DNA of 64,000 nt from Paracoccus luteus. Its GTDB lineage: Bacteria > Pseudomonadota > Alphaproteobacteria > Rhodobacterales > Rhodobacteraceae. The notes below the pieces were generated by a model, which did no database searches, was not told where the DNA came from, and worked only from the letters and a program-made list of their open reading frames with translations. Below, piece by piece: positions 40,893-49,654 of the stretch. The position numbers and the translations under genes were made by a program. Where the stretch lies: positions 1 to 64,000 of the forward strand of contig NZ_SDEA01000004.1 in NCBI RefSeq assembly GCF_004522155.1. The letters run 5' to 3'. Position 1 is the first letter of the stretch. Each line of letters begins with the position of its first letter.

Positions 40893-41423
40893 ATGTCCAG
40901 AACCGCGCCGAACCGAACCGCCGCACGGGCCCTGCTGATCGTCTGCGCGGCGGCGCTGGCCGTGTCCGGCTGTGGCCGCGGCGACAGCGGCTGGAACCCC
41001 CGGACATGGTTCGGCGGCAGCGGTGCGGCGCGCGGCCCCCAGACGCTTGAGCCGCGCCAGGGTTATGGCCGCGAAGACCCGCGCGAGCCGGTGGCGCAGA
41101 TCCTGTCCGCCCGGTGGGAGCCGCTGGTCGAGGGCCGCCTGCTGGTCGTCACCGCGATCCCGCCGACCAAGGGCTGGTGGAACGCCGCCCTGCTGACCGA
41201 AACGCCGCAACCCGAAGGGCAGCTGCGCGCCGATCCCGATGGGGTGCTGCGCCTGCGGCTCGTGGCCTCGCCCCCGCTGCGCGATTCGCGCGCCGCCGCG
41301 ATGGCGGCGCAGCCTGCGGCGGACACGCTGACCGCGGCGGTTGCGGTCAGCCACGCCGAGCTTGCCGGCATTGCAAGCGTGACGGTCGCGGGGGCCACGA
41401 ACGCGATCACGCTGGGGAACTGA
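40893..41423 (+). CDS. predicted lipoprotein
   Basis: A 176-residue lipoprotein with a signal ending in LAVSGC (C27). The mature part starts with a short tryptophan-rich segment (DSGWNPRTWFGG), then EPVAQILSARWEPLVEGRLLVVTAIPPTKGWWNAALL and a beta-rich domain LRADPDGVLRLRLVASPPL. It resembles lipoproteins that I have only seen annotated as hypothetical in Rhodobacteraceae; no function is known. GGAAAGG lies about 9 bases before ATG 40893. Confidence 0.78.
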   Translation: MSRTAPNRTAARALLIVCAAALAVSGCGRGDSGWNPRTWFGGSGAARGPQTLEPRQGYGREDPREPVAQILSARWEPLVEGRLLVVTAIPPTKGWWNAALLTETPQPEGQLRADPDGVLRLRLVASPPLRDSRAAAMAAQPAADTLTAAVAVSHAELAGIASVTVAGATNAITLGN

Positions 41424-41599
41424 TCGGGCGGCTGATGCGTCCGCTTGCCTGCGCAGGCGGCGACGTGGGTGGCGGCGCGGGTGGACGCCTTGTCAGCGAC
41501 CGTCGGCCTGTCGTGCCGGGGATGGTTGAGGCCACGTTCCAAGCCTAGCGCCCTTGTCCCGACGGCATCGTTGCCCCGCGCGGGGCTGCCCGGCCTGCC

Positions 41600-42199
41600 T
41601 CAGCCCATCAGCCGCAGATAGGTCCAGGTCGGCACCCGCGCATCCCGCGCGACCGACCAGCTTTCCGCGTCGCCCAGATACGAAAAACCCGCGTTCGTCA
41701 GCACCTTGGCCGAGCTGGGGTTGTCCTGGAACGCCTCGGCGAACAGCGTCCGCGCGCCATGCGGGTTGGCGTCGACAAGCGCCTGCACCGCCTCGGTGGC
41801 GAAACCGGTGTTCCAGAAACCCGCGCCGATCCAGAACCCCAGCTCGGACTGGTCATCCTCCAGCCGGGTCAGCGAAACGACGCCGACCAGCTCGCCCAGG
41901 CCGGATTCGCTGCCGTCGATGGCCCAGACGTCCTCGCCCCGGTCGGCGGCCTGCGCGCGCGCGACATAGGCGGCGGCAGCGCCCGGCGGCAGCGGATGGG
42001 GAATGGCGCGGGTGCCCTGCGCCACGCGGCGGTCGGCGGTGTAATGCGCGATCAGCCCCTCGTCCGACCGGCGCAGCGGGCGCAGGGTGAAACGGCCCGC
42101 GCGGATCTCGGGCTGGGGGGCGTGGACGGGGCCTTCGTCGGCGGCCGCAACGCCTGCGGCGCGCGGCCCCCTCGCCTGCGCGGATGTCATGGGTGCCAT
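41600..42199 (-). CDS. GNAT family N-acetyltransferase (RimJ type)
   Basis: A 199-residue acetyltransferase. The GNAT core begins about residue 33 with RFTLRPLRRSDEGLIAHY and includes GVVSLTRLEDDQSELGFWIGAGFWNTGFATEAVQAL (acetyl-CoA loop) and NPSSAKVLTNAGF, a RimJ/RimI-type motif. The first 30 residues are a variable leader. GGAGGAG lies 4-5 bases before ATG 42199. It follows rpmA on the minus strand after about 110 bases; a similar acetyltransferase sits near rpmA in other Rhodobacteraceae. The substrate is unknown. Confidence 0.87.
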   Translation of the reverse strand: MAPMTSAQARGPRAAGVAAADEGPVHAPQPEIRAGRFTLRPLRRSDEGLIAHYTADRRVAQGTRAIPHPLPPGAAAAYVARAQAADRGEDVWAIDGSESGLGELVGVVSLTRLEDDQSELGFWIGAGFWNTGFATEAVQALVDANPHGARTLFAEAFQDNPSSAKVLTNAGFSYLGDAESWSVARDARVPTWTYLRLMG

Positions 42200-42311
42200 C
42201 GGTCTCCTCCTCCGGGAACGCGGCTGGGTCGGCGACGGCGGACGGTCGCCGGAAATGGTCAGGGGGACCGGCCGAACCGATCCCCCTGCGCCCGTGCTGT
42301 GCGAGACCGGC

Positions 42312-42581
42312 TTATTCTGCCGCGATCGCGGCGGGCTGGACCGAAATGAAGGTCCGGCCTTTCAGGCCCTTGCGGAACGTCACCTGACCGTCGGCCAGCG
42401 CGAACAGCGTATGGTCGCGACCCATGCCGACGTTCTGGCCCGGCCACCAGGTCGTGCCGCGCTGGCGGACGATGATGTTGCCGGCGACGGCCGCCTGGCC
42501 GCCGAACAGCTTGACGCCCAGACGGCGACCGGCGGAATCGCGGCCGTTGCGGGACGAGCCGCCTGCTTTCTTGTGAGCCAT
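42312..42581 (-). CDS. rpmA: 50S ribosomal protein L27
   Basis: An 89-residue L27 with the hallmark start [24 protein letters not shown] and [23 protein letters not shown]. The N-terminal tail reaches the peptidyl-transferase centre. It ends with RPAAIAAE. It lies 3 bases after rplU on the minus strand, the standard operon order. Confidence 0.97.
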   Translation of the reverse strand: MAHKKAGGSSRNGRDSAGRRLGVKLFGGQAAVAGNIIVRQRGTTWWPGQNVGMGRDHTLFALADGQVTFRKGLKGRTFISVQPAAIAAE

Positions 42582-42584
42582 GAC

Positions 42585-43034
42585 TCAGGCCTCCTTGGCT
42601 TCGGCGACGGTGTTCGCCTGCTGTTTCTTGACCGGCTTGGCCGGGGCCGCGGCAGCAGCGGCGGTGCCATGCTCGGCCACGCGGGCCAGGCGCGCGCCGA
42701 CGGCGGCCTTGACGTTCGACGTGTCGGCGCCGGTTTCCAGCAGCTCGGTCACGCGCAGCAGGGTCAGCTGCTGGCGGTGGCCGCGGGTGCGCTGCGACGA
42801 ATGCTTGCGGCGGCGCTTGTGGAAGGTGATGACCTTGTCGGCCTTGATGCTGTCGATGACCTCGGCCACCACGCCGGCCCCGGCCACCATCGGCGCGCCG
42901 ATGGTCGAGCCGATCATCAGGATATCGTTGAACTGGACCTTGTCGCCGGCTTCGGCGGCCAGTTTCTCGACGCGCAGCACGTCGCCGGATTGAACCCGGT
43001 ACTGCTTGCCGCCCGTCTTGAGGACTGCGAACAT
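42585..43034 (-). CDS. rplU: 50S ribosomal protein L21
   Basis: A 149-residue L21. The family body is residues 1-100 (MFAVLKTGGKQYRV, VTFHKRRRKHSS-type region seen here as ITFHKRRRKHSSQRTRGHRQ). A C-terminal alanine/lysine-rich extension of about 45 residues (AAAAAAPAKPVKKQQ) is longer than in E. coli L21 (103 residues), as in other alphaproteobacteria. A likely promoter lies about 150 bases upstream, leaving a long 5' leader. Confidence 0.96.
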   Translation of the reverse strand: MFAVLKTGGKQYRVQSGDVLRVEKLAAEAGDKVQFNDILMIGSTIGAPMVAGAGVVAEVIDSIKADKVITFHKRRRKHSSQRTRGHRQQLTLLRVTELLETGADTSNVKAAVGARLARVAEHGTAAAAAAPAKPVKKQQANTVAEAKEA

Positions 43035-43182
43035 CGTGTCGTTCTCTTTCTTCTGCCGCGTCCTGTGGCCGCCCGTCGCCGGGTGTTCCGGGCTGTCGCC
43101 CGCCTCGAACAGCGCACCCCTTTGCCGGGGTGATGTGGAAAATGAATGTCCGGCCAAAGGCGGATGCCCGGCCGGTCCGGCG

Positions 43183-43211
43183 TTGATGGCGCATCGGGCG
43201 GGCAAAGTCAA
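43183..43211 (-). promoter_or_regulatory. probable sigma-70 promoter for rplU-rpmA
   Basis: On the minus strand TTGACT (43206-43211), then 17 bases, then CATCAA (43183-43188). The -35 element is near-perfect and the -10 is weak, as is common in this group. It would give a leader of about 140 bases. Confidence 0.4.
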
Positions 43212-43227
43212 CATCCGCGACGGGCAA

Positions 43228-44295
43228 TCAGCCCGGCGGACCCCAGCGCGCCAGCATCTCGGCGGGATCGAGGGCGCGGCCGGGACGCAGCACGGCGGGC
43301 GTAGCCGACAGGCGCGGCGCGGGCGCAGGTTCGCCCGCGGCAAAGGTCCGGCGCGCGGCATTGTGGGGATGCGCGGCCGCCTCGTCGATCGACAGCACGG
43401 GCGCGGCGCAGGCGTCCGTCCCCTCCAGCCGCGCCGCCCAGTCGTCGCGGGTGCGCGCGGCGATGGCCGCGCCCAGCGTCCCGCGCAGCGCAGGCCAGTT
43501 CGCCGCGTCCATGCGGTCGGGCAGCGCGCCCGCATCAAGGCCCAGCCGCGTGACCAGCTCGGCCCAGAACTGCGGCTCGATGGCGGCCACGGCCAGATGG
43601 CGGCCGTCGGCGCAGGGATAGCAGGCATAGAACGGGCATCCGCCGTCCAGCAGGTTCGCCTGGCGGGCGTCGTGCCACAGCCCCGCAAGCCGCATCCCCG
43701 AGATCATCGCCATCAGATGCGCGACCCCGTCGCTGATCGCGGCATCGACCACCTGCCCCCGCCCGGTGCGGGCGGCGGACAGCATGGCGGCCAGCATCCC
43801 TGCCACCAGATACATCGACCCGCCCGCGAAATCGCCCAGCAGGTTCAAGGGTGGCACCGGATGATCCGCCGGCCCGATCGCGTGCAAGGCGCCGGTGATT
43901 GCCAGATAGGTCAGGTCATGCCCCGCCGAATGGGCCAGCGGCCCCGACTGCCCCCAGCCCGTCATGCGGCCATAGACCAGCCGCGGATTGCCGGGAAAAT
44001 CCGCCGGACCAAGGCCCAGCCGCTCCATCGTGCCCGGGCGCATCCCTTCGATCAGCGCGTCGGCCCGCGCGATCAGCCCGCGGGCAGCGGCGCGGCCGGC
44101 GTCGGATTTCAGATCCAGCTCGACCCAGTCGCGGCCCCGGTCCAGCACGTCGCGGTCCAGCCCCAGCACATGGCGCGCGCCGGGGCGCGTGATGCGGACC
44201 ACCTGCGCCCCGTGCTCGGCCAGCCACATCGCGGCAAAGGGCGTCGGCCCCAGCCCGGCGATCTCCACGACCCGGATTCCGTCAAGCGCGCCCAT
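43228..44295 (-). CDS. CaiB/BaiF CoA-transferase family protein (alpha-methylacyl-CoA racemase-like)
   Basis: A 355-residue family III CoA transferase/racemase. It opens with GALDGIRVVEIAGLGPTPFAAMWLAEHGA. Residues typical of alpha-methylacyl-CoA racemase are present: the His in SAGHDLTYLA and the Asp in NLLGDFAGGSMYLVAGM. GMRPGTMERLGLGP and RLVYGRMTGWGQ are family motifs. GGGAGGG lies about 5 bases before ATG 44295. It probably acts on branched-chain acyl-CoA, but CoA transfer cannot be excluded. Confidence 0.9.
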   Translation of the reverse strand: MGALDGIRVVEIAGLGPTPFAAMWLAEHGAQVVRITRPGARHVLGLDRDVLDRGRDWVELDLKSDAGRAAARGLIARADALIEGMRPGTMERLGLGPADFPGNPRLVYGRMTGWGQSGPLAHSAGHDLTYLAITGALHAIGPADHPVPPLNLLGDFAGGSMYLVAGMLAAMLSAARTGRGQVVDAAISDGVAHLMAMISGMRLAGLWHDARQANLLDGGCPFYACYPCADGRHLAVAAIEPQFWAELVTRLGLDAGALPDRMDAANWPALRGTLGAAIAARTRDDWAARLEGTDACAAPVLSIDEAAAHPHNAARRTFAAGEPAPAPRLSATPAVLRPGRALDPAEMLARWGPPG

Positions 44296-44341
44296 CCAGC
44301 CCTCCCGCTGTGCCCCAAGACGCGAACGCGCCTTGCATCGT

Positions 44342-44386
44342 TCTTCCTTGCGCAAATATCCCGGGGGTCCGGGGGTTGGCCCCCGG
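44342..44386 (-). repeat. hairpin plus possible dispersed element, copy B
   Basis: On the minus strand a 7-bp hairpin (CCGGGGG-CCAA-CCCCCGG, 44369-44386) lies just after the ABC-F stop, followed by GGATATTTGCGCAAGGAAGA, which resembles the element at 17111-17137. The hairpin might act as a terminator but lacks a long T-tract. Confidence 0.35.
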
Positions 44387-44396
44387 GCCTTGCCGA

Positions 44397-46205
44397 TCAG
44401 GCCTCGGCCCGCTCGGCCAGCGCCAGCCACTCCTCCTCGGCGGCGGACAGCGCCTGCTGGCGCTCGGCCAACGCCTCGGACGCCTTGGCAAAGCGCGCGG
44501 GCGCGGTGGCGAACAGCTGCGGATCGGCAAGGAACCCAACCAGCTTCGCAATCTCGGCCTCCAGCCGGGCGATGGCCCCGGGCAGCGCGTCCAGCCGGTG
44601 CCGCTCGGTAAAGCTCAGCCCGCGGGCCGCCCGCACGGGCGCGGATTGCGGCGCGGGCCTGGGCGGGGCGGCGGTCGCGACGGGGTCCGGCGCGTCCTCG
44701 CCACGTTGGGCGCGATAATCGCTCCACCCGCCGGCATAGATCACGGCGCGCCCGTCACCCTCCATCGCGACGGTCGTATCCGCCACGCGGTCGATGAAGT
44801 CGCGGTCGTGGCTGACCAGCAGCACCGTGCCGTCATAGTCGCCCAGGATGTCCTGCAGCAGGTCCAGCGTCTCGATGTCCAGGTCGTTGGTCGGCTCGTC
44901 CAGCACCAGCAGGTTCGACGGCTGGGCCATGATCCGGGCCAGCAGCAGCCGGGCCTTTTCGCCGCCCGACAGGCTGCCGACCGGCGCGCGGGCCTGCGCG
45001 TCGTCGAACAGGAAGTCCTTGAGATAGGCCACTACATGCCTGGGCTGGCCGCGGACCATCACCTGATCGGACCGCCCGCTGACCCGCATCGCCGGATCGC
45101 CCGTCAGCGCGTCCCACAGCGACACGCTGTCGTCGATGGCGGCGCGGGCCTGGTCGAAGACCGCGATCTCCAGATTGGTGCCGTGGGTGACGGTGCCGGT
45201 GTCAGGCGCAATTTCCCCGGTCAGCATCTTGATCAGCGTCGTCTTGCCGGCGCCGTTCGGTCCGACAAAGGCGATGCGGTCGCCGCGCATCACGCGCAGG
45301 TCAAAGGGCCGCAGGATCACCCGGTCGCCGAACGTCTTGGAAATCCCTTTCGCCTCGACCACCCGCTTGCCCGACTGCTGCCCGGTTTCCAGCGCCATCG
45401 CGGCCGTGCCCTGCCGGCGGATCTGGCCCGCGCGTTCGGTGCGCAGCGCGGCCAGCGCGCGGACGCGGCCCTGGTTGCGCTTGCGGCGCGCACTGATGCC
45501 CTCGACGGCCCAGCGGGCCTCGGCCTTGATCTTGCGGTCCAGCTTGTGGCGGGCCTCGTCCTCGGCCGCCCAGGTCGTCTCGCGCCAGTCCTCGAAGGCG
45601 TCGAAGCCCCGTTCCTGGCGGCGCACCTCGCTGCGGTCGATCCACAGCGTCGCCCGCGTCAGCCGGCGCAGGAACGCGCGGTCGTGCGAGATCAGGACGA
45701 ACGCCGCGCGGGTGTCGTTCAGCTGCTCTTCCAGCCAGCCGATCGCCTCGATGTCCAGGTGGTTCGTCGGCTCGTCCAGCAGCATCAGCTCCGGCGCCTG
45801 CGCCAGCAGCCGCGCCAGCGCCGCCCGTCTGCGCTCGCCGCCCGAGGCGGTGGCGACGGGGCGCGCGGGGTCGAACTTCAGCCCCTCGGCGGCCATCTCG
45901 ACGCGGTATTCCTCGCCCGGCGGCAGGCCGGCGGCGGCGAAATCGCCCAGCGTGGCATAGCCCGACAGGTCGGGATCCTGTTCCATATAGCCGACGGTGA
46001 CGCCCGCGGGGACGATCACCTCGCCCCGGTCGGCCTCGACCAGCCCGGCCATCACCTTCATCAGCGTCGACTTGCCCGACCCGTTGCGCCCGACCAGCGC
46101 GACGCGGTCGCCGGGCTGGACGGTCAGCGACAAAGCGTCGAATACCGGATTGCCGCCAAAGGTCAGCGAGATGCCGGTCAGTTGCAAAAGGGGTGCGCGC
46201 GCCAT
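44397..46205 (-). CDS. ABC-F family ATPase (Uup-like)
   Basis: A 602-residue cytosolic ABC-F protein with two nucleotide-binding domains: Walker A GRNGSGKST and GPNGAGKTT, signatures ASGGERRRA and LSGGEKARL, Walker B LMLLDEPTNHLDIE and LLVLDEPTNDLDIE. Between them lies the linker (about 230-280). A C-terminal helical tail is rich in Arg/Ala/Glu, as in Uup, which acts on ribosomes or branched DNA. There is no membrane domain, so it is not a transporter. Its exact role cannot be told from sequence. Confidence 0.92.
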   Translation of the reverse strand: MARAPLLQLTGISLTFGGNPVFDALSLTVQPGDRVALVGRNGSGKSTLMKVMAGLVEADRGEVIVPAGVTVGYMEQDPDLSGYATLGDFAAAGLPPGEEYRVEMAAEGLKFDPARPVATASGGERRRAALARLLAQAPELMLLDEPTNHLDIEAIGWLEEQLNDTRAAFVLISHDRAFLRRLTRATLWIDRSEVRRQERGFDAFEDWRETTWAAEDEARHKLDRKIKAEARWAVEGISARRKRNQGRVRALAALRTERAGQIRRQGTAAMALETGQQSGKRVVEAKGISKTFGDRVILRPFDLRVMRGDRIAFVGPNGAGKTTLIKMLTGEIAPDTGTVTHGTNLEIAVFDQARAAIDDSVSLWDALTGDPAMRVSGRSDQVMVRGQPRHVVAYLKDFLFDDAQARAPVGSLSGGEKARLLLARIMAQPSNLLVLDEPTNDLDIETLDLLQDILGDYDGTVLLVSHDRDFIDRVADTTVAMEGDGRAVIYAGGWSDYRAQRGEDAPDPVATAAPPRPAPQSAPVRAARGLSFTERHRLDALPGAIARLEAEIAKLVGFLADPQLFATAPARFAKASEALAERQQALSAAEEEWLALAERAEA

Positions 46206-46214
46206 GCCGGGCCG

Positions 46215-47253
46215 TTATCGCGGCAAAGGCGCAGCGTCAACGGCGGCTCGGCCCGCCAGGGCCGTGACGATGCGCCCGGCCATGCGGTGCAGGTCGGCGC
46301 GGTATCCGGTCGGGGCCGAGGGCTGGTCGGGGTCGCTGGTGATCGCCACCGCCGCCGCGGCCCTCCCGCCCGCGGGCGGAAAGACATAGATCATCTGCCC
46401 GCCGTATCCCCAGCCATAGCGCACCGGCCGCCCGGCGATGCGGGACAGGAACCAGCCATACCCGTAATCCTCGCCGGTAAAGAACGACGCGGTCCGCGGC
46501 CGCCAGCTTTCCGCGATCCACGGCCGCGGGATCACGCCCCCTCCACCCGCCGCATAGGCCGCGCCAAAGGTCAGCAGGGACCGCGTGCTCATCGCCATCT
46601 GGTTGCCGCCAAGGTGGATGCCCTGCGGATCGCGGTCCCAGTCCGCGATGGCAAAGCCGGGAATGCCGCCCAGCCAGTCGCGCGCCAGCGCCAGCGTCGA
46701 ACGACCGGAAACCTTCGCCAGAATGGCCGACACCAGATGCGACGAGGCGGTGGAATACAGCATCCGTCCCCCCGGCTCGGCGTCAAAGGGTGCGGCCAGC
46801 GCGGCGCGCACCCAGTTGCGGCTGCTGACCCACGCGCCATAGTTCGGCCCCGACTGCCGCTGCAGCCCGGCTTGCATGGACAGCAGATGCCCCAGCGTGA
46901 TGCGCGCCAGCCGCGGGTCGGGATCGGGCGGCAGGTCCGCCGCCAGCAGCGGCGCGATCGGCTGGTCCGCGCCGCGCAGCAGCCCGCGATCGACCCGCCA
47001 AGGCCGAGATCACCGACTTGGATGCGGACTTGATGTTGGTCCGCCGGTCGGGGTCGAACCCGCCATAGCCGCGCGCCGCCACCTCGGCGCCATCGTGCCA
47101 GACCGCAACCGCGCGCAGCCGCTCGCCGTCCGGGGGATCGGACAGCACGGCATTCACCGCGTCAGTGTCGGCGCGCGCGGGCCGCGCGCCCAGCAGGATT
47201 GCGGGACCGGCCAGCAGGGCGGCGGACACACGGATGAAATCACGTCGATGCAT
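46215..47253 (-). pseudogene. Tat-exported serine hydrolase (class C beta-lactamase fold), frameshifted
   Basis: The N-terminus at ATG 47253 is a twin-arginine signal (HRRDFIRVSAALLAG), then RRTNIKSASKSVISALAG with the S-x-x-K nucleophile. Soon after, at about 46995-47010, the frame is lost. The downstream frame resumes RGLLRGADQPIAPLL and later HLLSMQAGLQRQSGPN, GGRMLYSTASSHLVSAIL (a typical Y-x-x region), GYGWFLSRIAG and ends ...DAAPLPR. Compared with the expected A-G-x-x-x-D-R-G-L-L, about 8 bases appear to be missing. A sequencing error is possible, but as written the gene is broken. Confidence 0.78.
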
Positions 47254-47336
47254 CGCACGGATATGGTGTCGCTGTGCCGGGTCGCAACCTGCGGCGCACC
47301 CGCCGGGAATGTTGCCGACAAGATCGGTCGGATATT

Positions 47337-47359
47337 GACGCAACGCTGCCGCCGCGTCA
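47337..47359. promoter_or_regulatory. inverted repeat in the promoter region of the iron-binding protein gene
   Basis: TGACGC (47337-47342) and GCGTCA (47354-47359) form a perfect 6-bp inverted repeat with an 11-base spacer, within a TTGACG -35-like hexamer, about 35 bases before the start. This fits an operator, but the regulator is not known. Confidence 0.35.
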
Positions 47360-47393
47360 CAAACCGGCGATAACTTGAGCAAAGGACTCAGCC

Positions 47394-48395
47394 ATGACCC
47401 GACTGATGCTGGCCGCCCTCATCGGCTCGACCGCGATCCCCGCCCTGGCGGAAGAGGTCAACGTCTATTCCCACCGCCAGCCCGAACTGATCCAGCCGCT
47501 GCTGGATGCGTTCACGCAGGAAACCGGCATCCCGGTGAACGTGGCCTTCGTCGAAAAGGGCCTGGTCGAAAAGCTCAAGGCCGAAGGCGACCGCTCGCCC
47601 GCCGACCTGATCCTGACCGTGGACGTGGCCCGCCTGGGCGAGGTCAAGGACGCGGGCGTCACGCAGCCCGTGCAGGACGCGGCGCTGGACGCGGCGATCC
47701 CCGCCAACCTGCGCGACGCCGATCACAACTGGTATGGCCTGACCACCCGCGCGCGCATCGTCTATGCCAACAAGGACCGCGTGGCCGATGGCGAGGTCAC
47801 GACCTATGAGGATCTGGCGGACCCCAAGTGGAAGGGCCGGCTCTGCACCCGTTCCTTTACCAACGACTATAACGTCGCGCTGACCGCCGCCCACCTGGCC
47901 CATCACGGCCCCGAGGCGACGGTCACCTGGCTTGAGGGCATCAAGGCCAACCTGGCGAAAAAGCCCGACGGCGGCGACCGCGACCAGGTCAAGTCGATCT
48001 GGGCGGGCGAATGCGACATCAGCCTGGGCAACACCTATTACATGGGCAAGATGCTGGAAGACCCCGAGCAGAAGGAATGGGCCGGCTCGGTCCGCATCGT
48101 CTTCCCGACCTTCCAGGACGGCGGCACGCATGTGAACGTCTCGGGCGTGGCGATGACCACCTCGGCGCCCAACAAGGACGCGGCGCTGAAGCTGATGGAG
48201 TTCCTGGCCAGCGACGCCGCCCAGAAGATCTATGCCGAAACGAACTATGAGTTTCCGATCAAGCAGGGCGTGGCGCTGTCGCCCGTGGTCGAAAGCTGGG
48301 GCAGCTTTACGCCCGACAGCGTCGATCTGACCGAGATTTCGCGCCTGCGCCCCGAGGCGCTGAAGCTGATCCAGCAGGTCGATGTCGATGGCTGA
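47394..48395 (+). CDS. Fe(3+) ABC transporter substrate-binding protein (FutA/AfuA type)
   Basis: A 333-residue periplasmic binding protein of the ferric-iron family. It has a signal peptide ending near AIPALA-EEV and the family start VNVYSHRQPELIQPLLDAF. IVYANKDRV, CDISLGNTYYMGKM and ALKLMEFLASDAAQKIYAETNYEFPI match FutA-type proteins, with tyrosines in NTYY as probable iron ligands. AAAGGA lies 8 bases before ATG 47394. No permease or ATPase gene is adjacent, so the partners are elsewhere. It overlaps the DUF2218 gene. Confidence 0.92.
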   Translation: MTRLMLAALIGSTAIPALAEEVNVYSHRQPELIQPLLDAFTQETGIPVNVAFVEKGLVEKLKAEGDRSPADLILTVDVARLGEVKDAGVTQPVQDAALDAAIPANLRDADHNWYGLTTRARIVYANKDRVADGEVTTYEDLADPKWKGRLCTRSFTNDYNVALTAAHLAHHGPEATVTWLEGIKANLAKKPDGGDRDQVKSIWAGECDISLGNTYYMGKMLEDPEQKEWAGSVRIVFPTFQDGGTHVNVSGVAMTTSAPNKDAALKLMEFLASDAAQKIYAETNYEFPIKQGVALSPVVESWGSFTPDSVDLTEISRLRPEALKLIQQVDVDG

Positions 48396-48669
48396 GGCCG
48401 TTGCCACCGTGTCCACCGAGCATGCCAGCCGCTATCTTCAGCAGCTGTGCAAGCACTGGGCGCACAAGTTCGCCACCGACTTCGGCCCAGACCGGGGCCG
48501 GATCGACATGGGCGAGGGGCGGACGGTCGACATGACCGCCGCGCCGGACCAGCTGACGGTGCGCATCTCGTCCACCGGCGATGCCGCGCGGCTGCAGCAG
48601 GTGGTCGAGGATCACATCGTCCGCTTTGCCTTCCGCGAAACGCTGGCCTTTGACTGGCGGGCGGCCTGA
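48382..48669 (+). CDS. DUF2218 protein
   Basis: A 95-residue DUF2218 family protein. It starts MSMAEAVATVSTEHASRYLQQLCKHWAHKF, followed by FGPDRGRIDMGEGRTVDM and a C-terminal helix HIVRFAFRETLAFDW. Family members often lie by iron-uptake genes, which fits the overlap with the iron-binding protein gene here. ATG 48388, two codons later, is an alternative start. Function is unproven. Confidence 0.85.
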   Translation: MSMAEAVATVSTEHASRYLQQLCKHWAHKFATDFGPDRGRIDMGEGRTVDMTAAPDQLTVRISSTGDAARLQQVVEDHIVRFAFRETLAFDWRAA

Positions 48670-48709
48670 GGTCTATCAAGGCGGCTCATCCATCCCCGGG
48701 GGGCCGCCG

Positions 48710-49654
48710 ATGCCGCACAAGATCATCATCGACACCGATCCGGGGCAGGACGACGCCGTGGCGATCCTGCTGGCGCTGGCCTCGCCCGAACTGCAGGTTC
48801 TGGGCATCACGGCGGTCGCGGGCAACGTGCCGCTGTCCCTGACGGCGCGGAACGCCCGCATCGTCTGCGAACTGGCAGGGCGCGCGGACGTGCCGGTCTT
48901 TGCGGGGTGCGACGCGCCGCTGTCGCGCGGGCTGGTGACGGCGGAACACGTCCACGGCAAGACCGGGCTTGACGGCGTGGACCTGCCGGACCCGACAATG
49001 ACGTTGCAGGACATGCACGGGGTCGATTTCATCATCGACACGCTGCGCCGGGAACCCGCGGGCACGGTCACGCTGGTCCCCATCGGCCCGCTGACCAACA
49101 TCGCCACCGCCTTCCGCCGCGCCCCCGACATTATTGCGCGCGTCCACCGGATCGTCCTGATGGGCGGCACCTATTTCGAGGTCGGCAACGTCACCCCCGC
49201 GGCCGAGTTCAACATCTTCGTCGATCCCGAGGCCGCGGCCGAGGTCTTTGCCGCCGGCGTCGATCTGGTGGTGATGCCCCTGGACGCCACGCACCGGGCG
49301 CTGACCAGCCGCGCATGGGTGGACGCGATGGCCGCCACCGGGCCGGTCGGACGCGCGGTCGCCAGCTGGACCGATTTCTTCGAACGCTTCGACAAGGCCA
49401 AATACGGTCACGAGGGCGCCCCCCTGCACGACCCCTGCGCCGTCGCATGGCTGGTCGCGCCCGAACTGTTCTCTGGCCGCCGCATCAACGTCGAGATCGA
49501 GACTCAAGGCCGCTGGACCACCGGCATGACCGTCGCCGACTGGTGGGGCGTCAGCGGCCGGGCCCCCAACGCGCTTTTCCTGCGCGACGTGGAGGCGCCC
49601 GCCCTGTTCGACCTGCTGACCCGGCGCATCGGGTCGCTGGACCGGCACGGCTGA
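48710..49654 (+). CDS. inosine-uridine preferring nucleoside hydrolase family protein
   Basis: A 314-residue ribohydrolase that cleaves nucleosides to base and ribose. The calcium site is DTDPGQDDA (D10, D14, D15), with further conserved stretches TNIATAFRRAP, MGGTYFEVGNVTPAAEFNIFVDPEAA and HDPCAVAWL. The length fits the family. The end, LTRRIGSLDRHG*, is duplicated in the downstream repeat array. It follows the DUF2218 gene after 40 bases. Substrate preference cannot be told. Confidence 0.92.
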   Translation: MPHKIIIDTDPGQDDAVAILLALASPELQVLGITAVAGNVPLSLTARNARIVCELAGRADVPVFAGCDAPLSRGLVTAEHVHGKTGLDGVDLPDPTMTLQDMHGVDFIIDTLRREPAGTVTLVPIGPLTNIATAFRRAPDIIARVHRIVLMGGTYFEVGNVTPAAEFNIFVDPEAAAEVFAAGVDLVVMPLDATHRALTSRAWVDAMAATGPVGRAVASWTDFFERFDKAKYGHEGAPLHDPCAVAWLVAPELFSGRRINVEIETQGRWTTGMTVADWWGVSGRAPNALFLRDVEAPALFDLLTRRIGSLDRHG

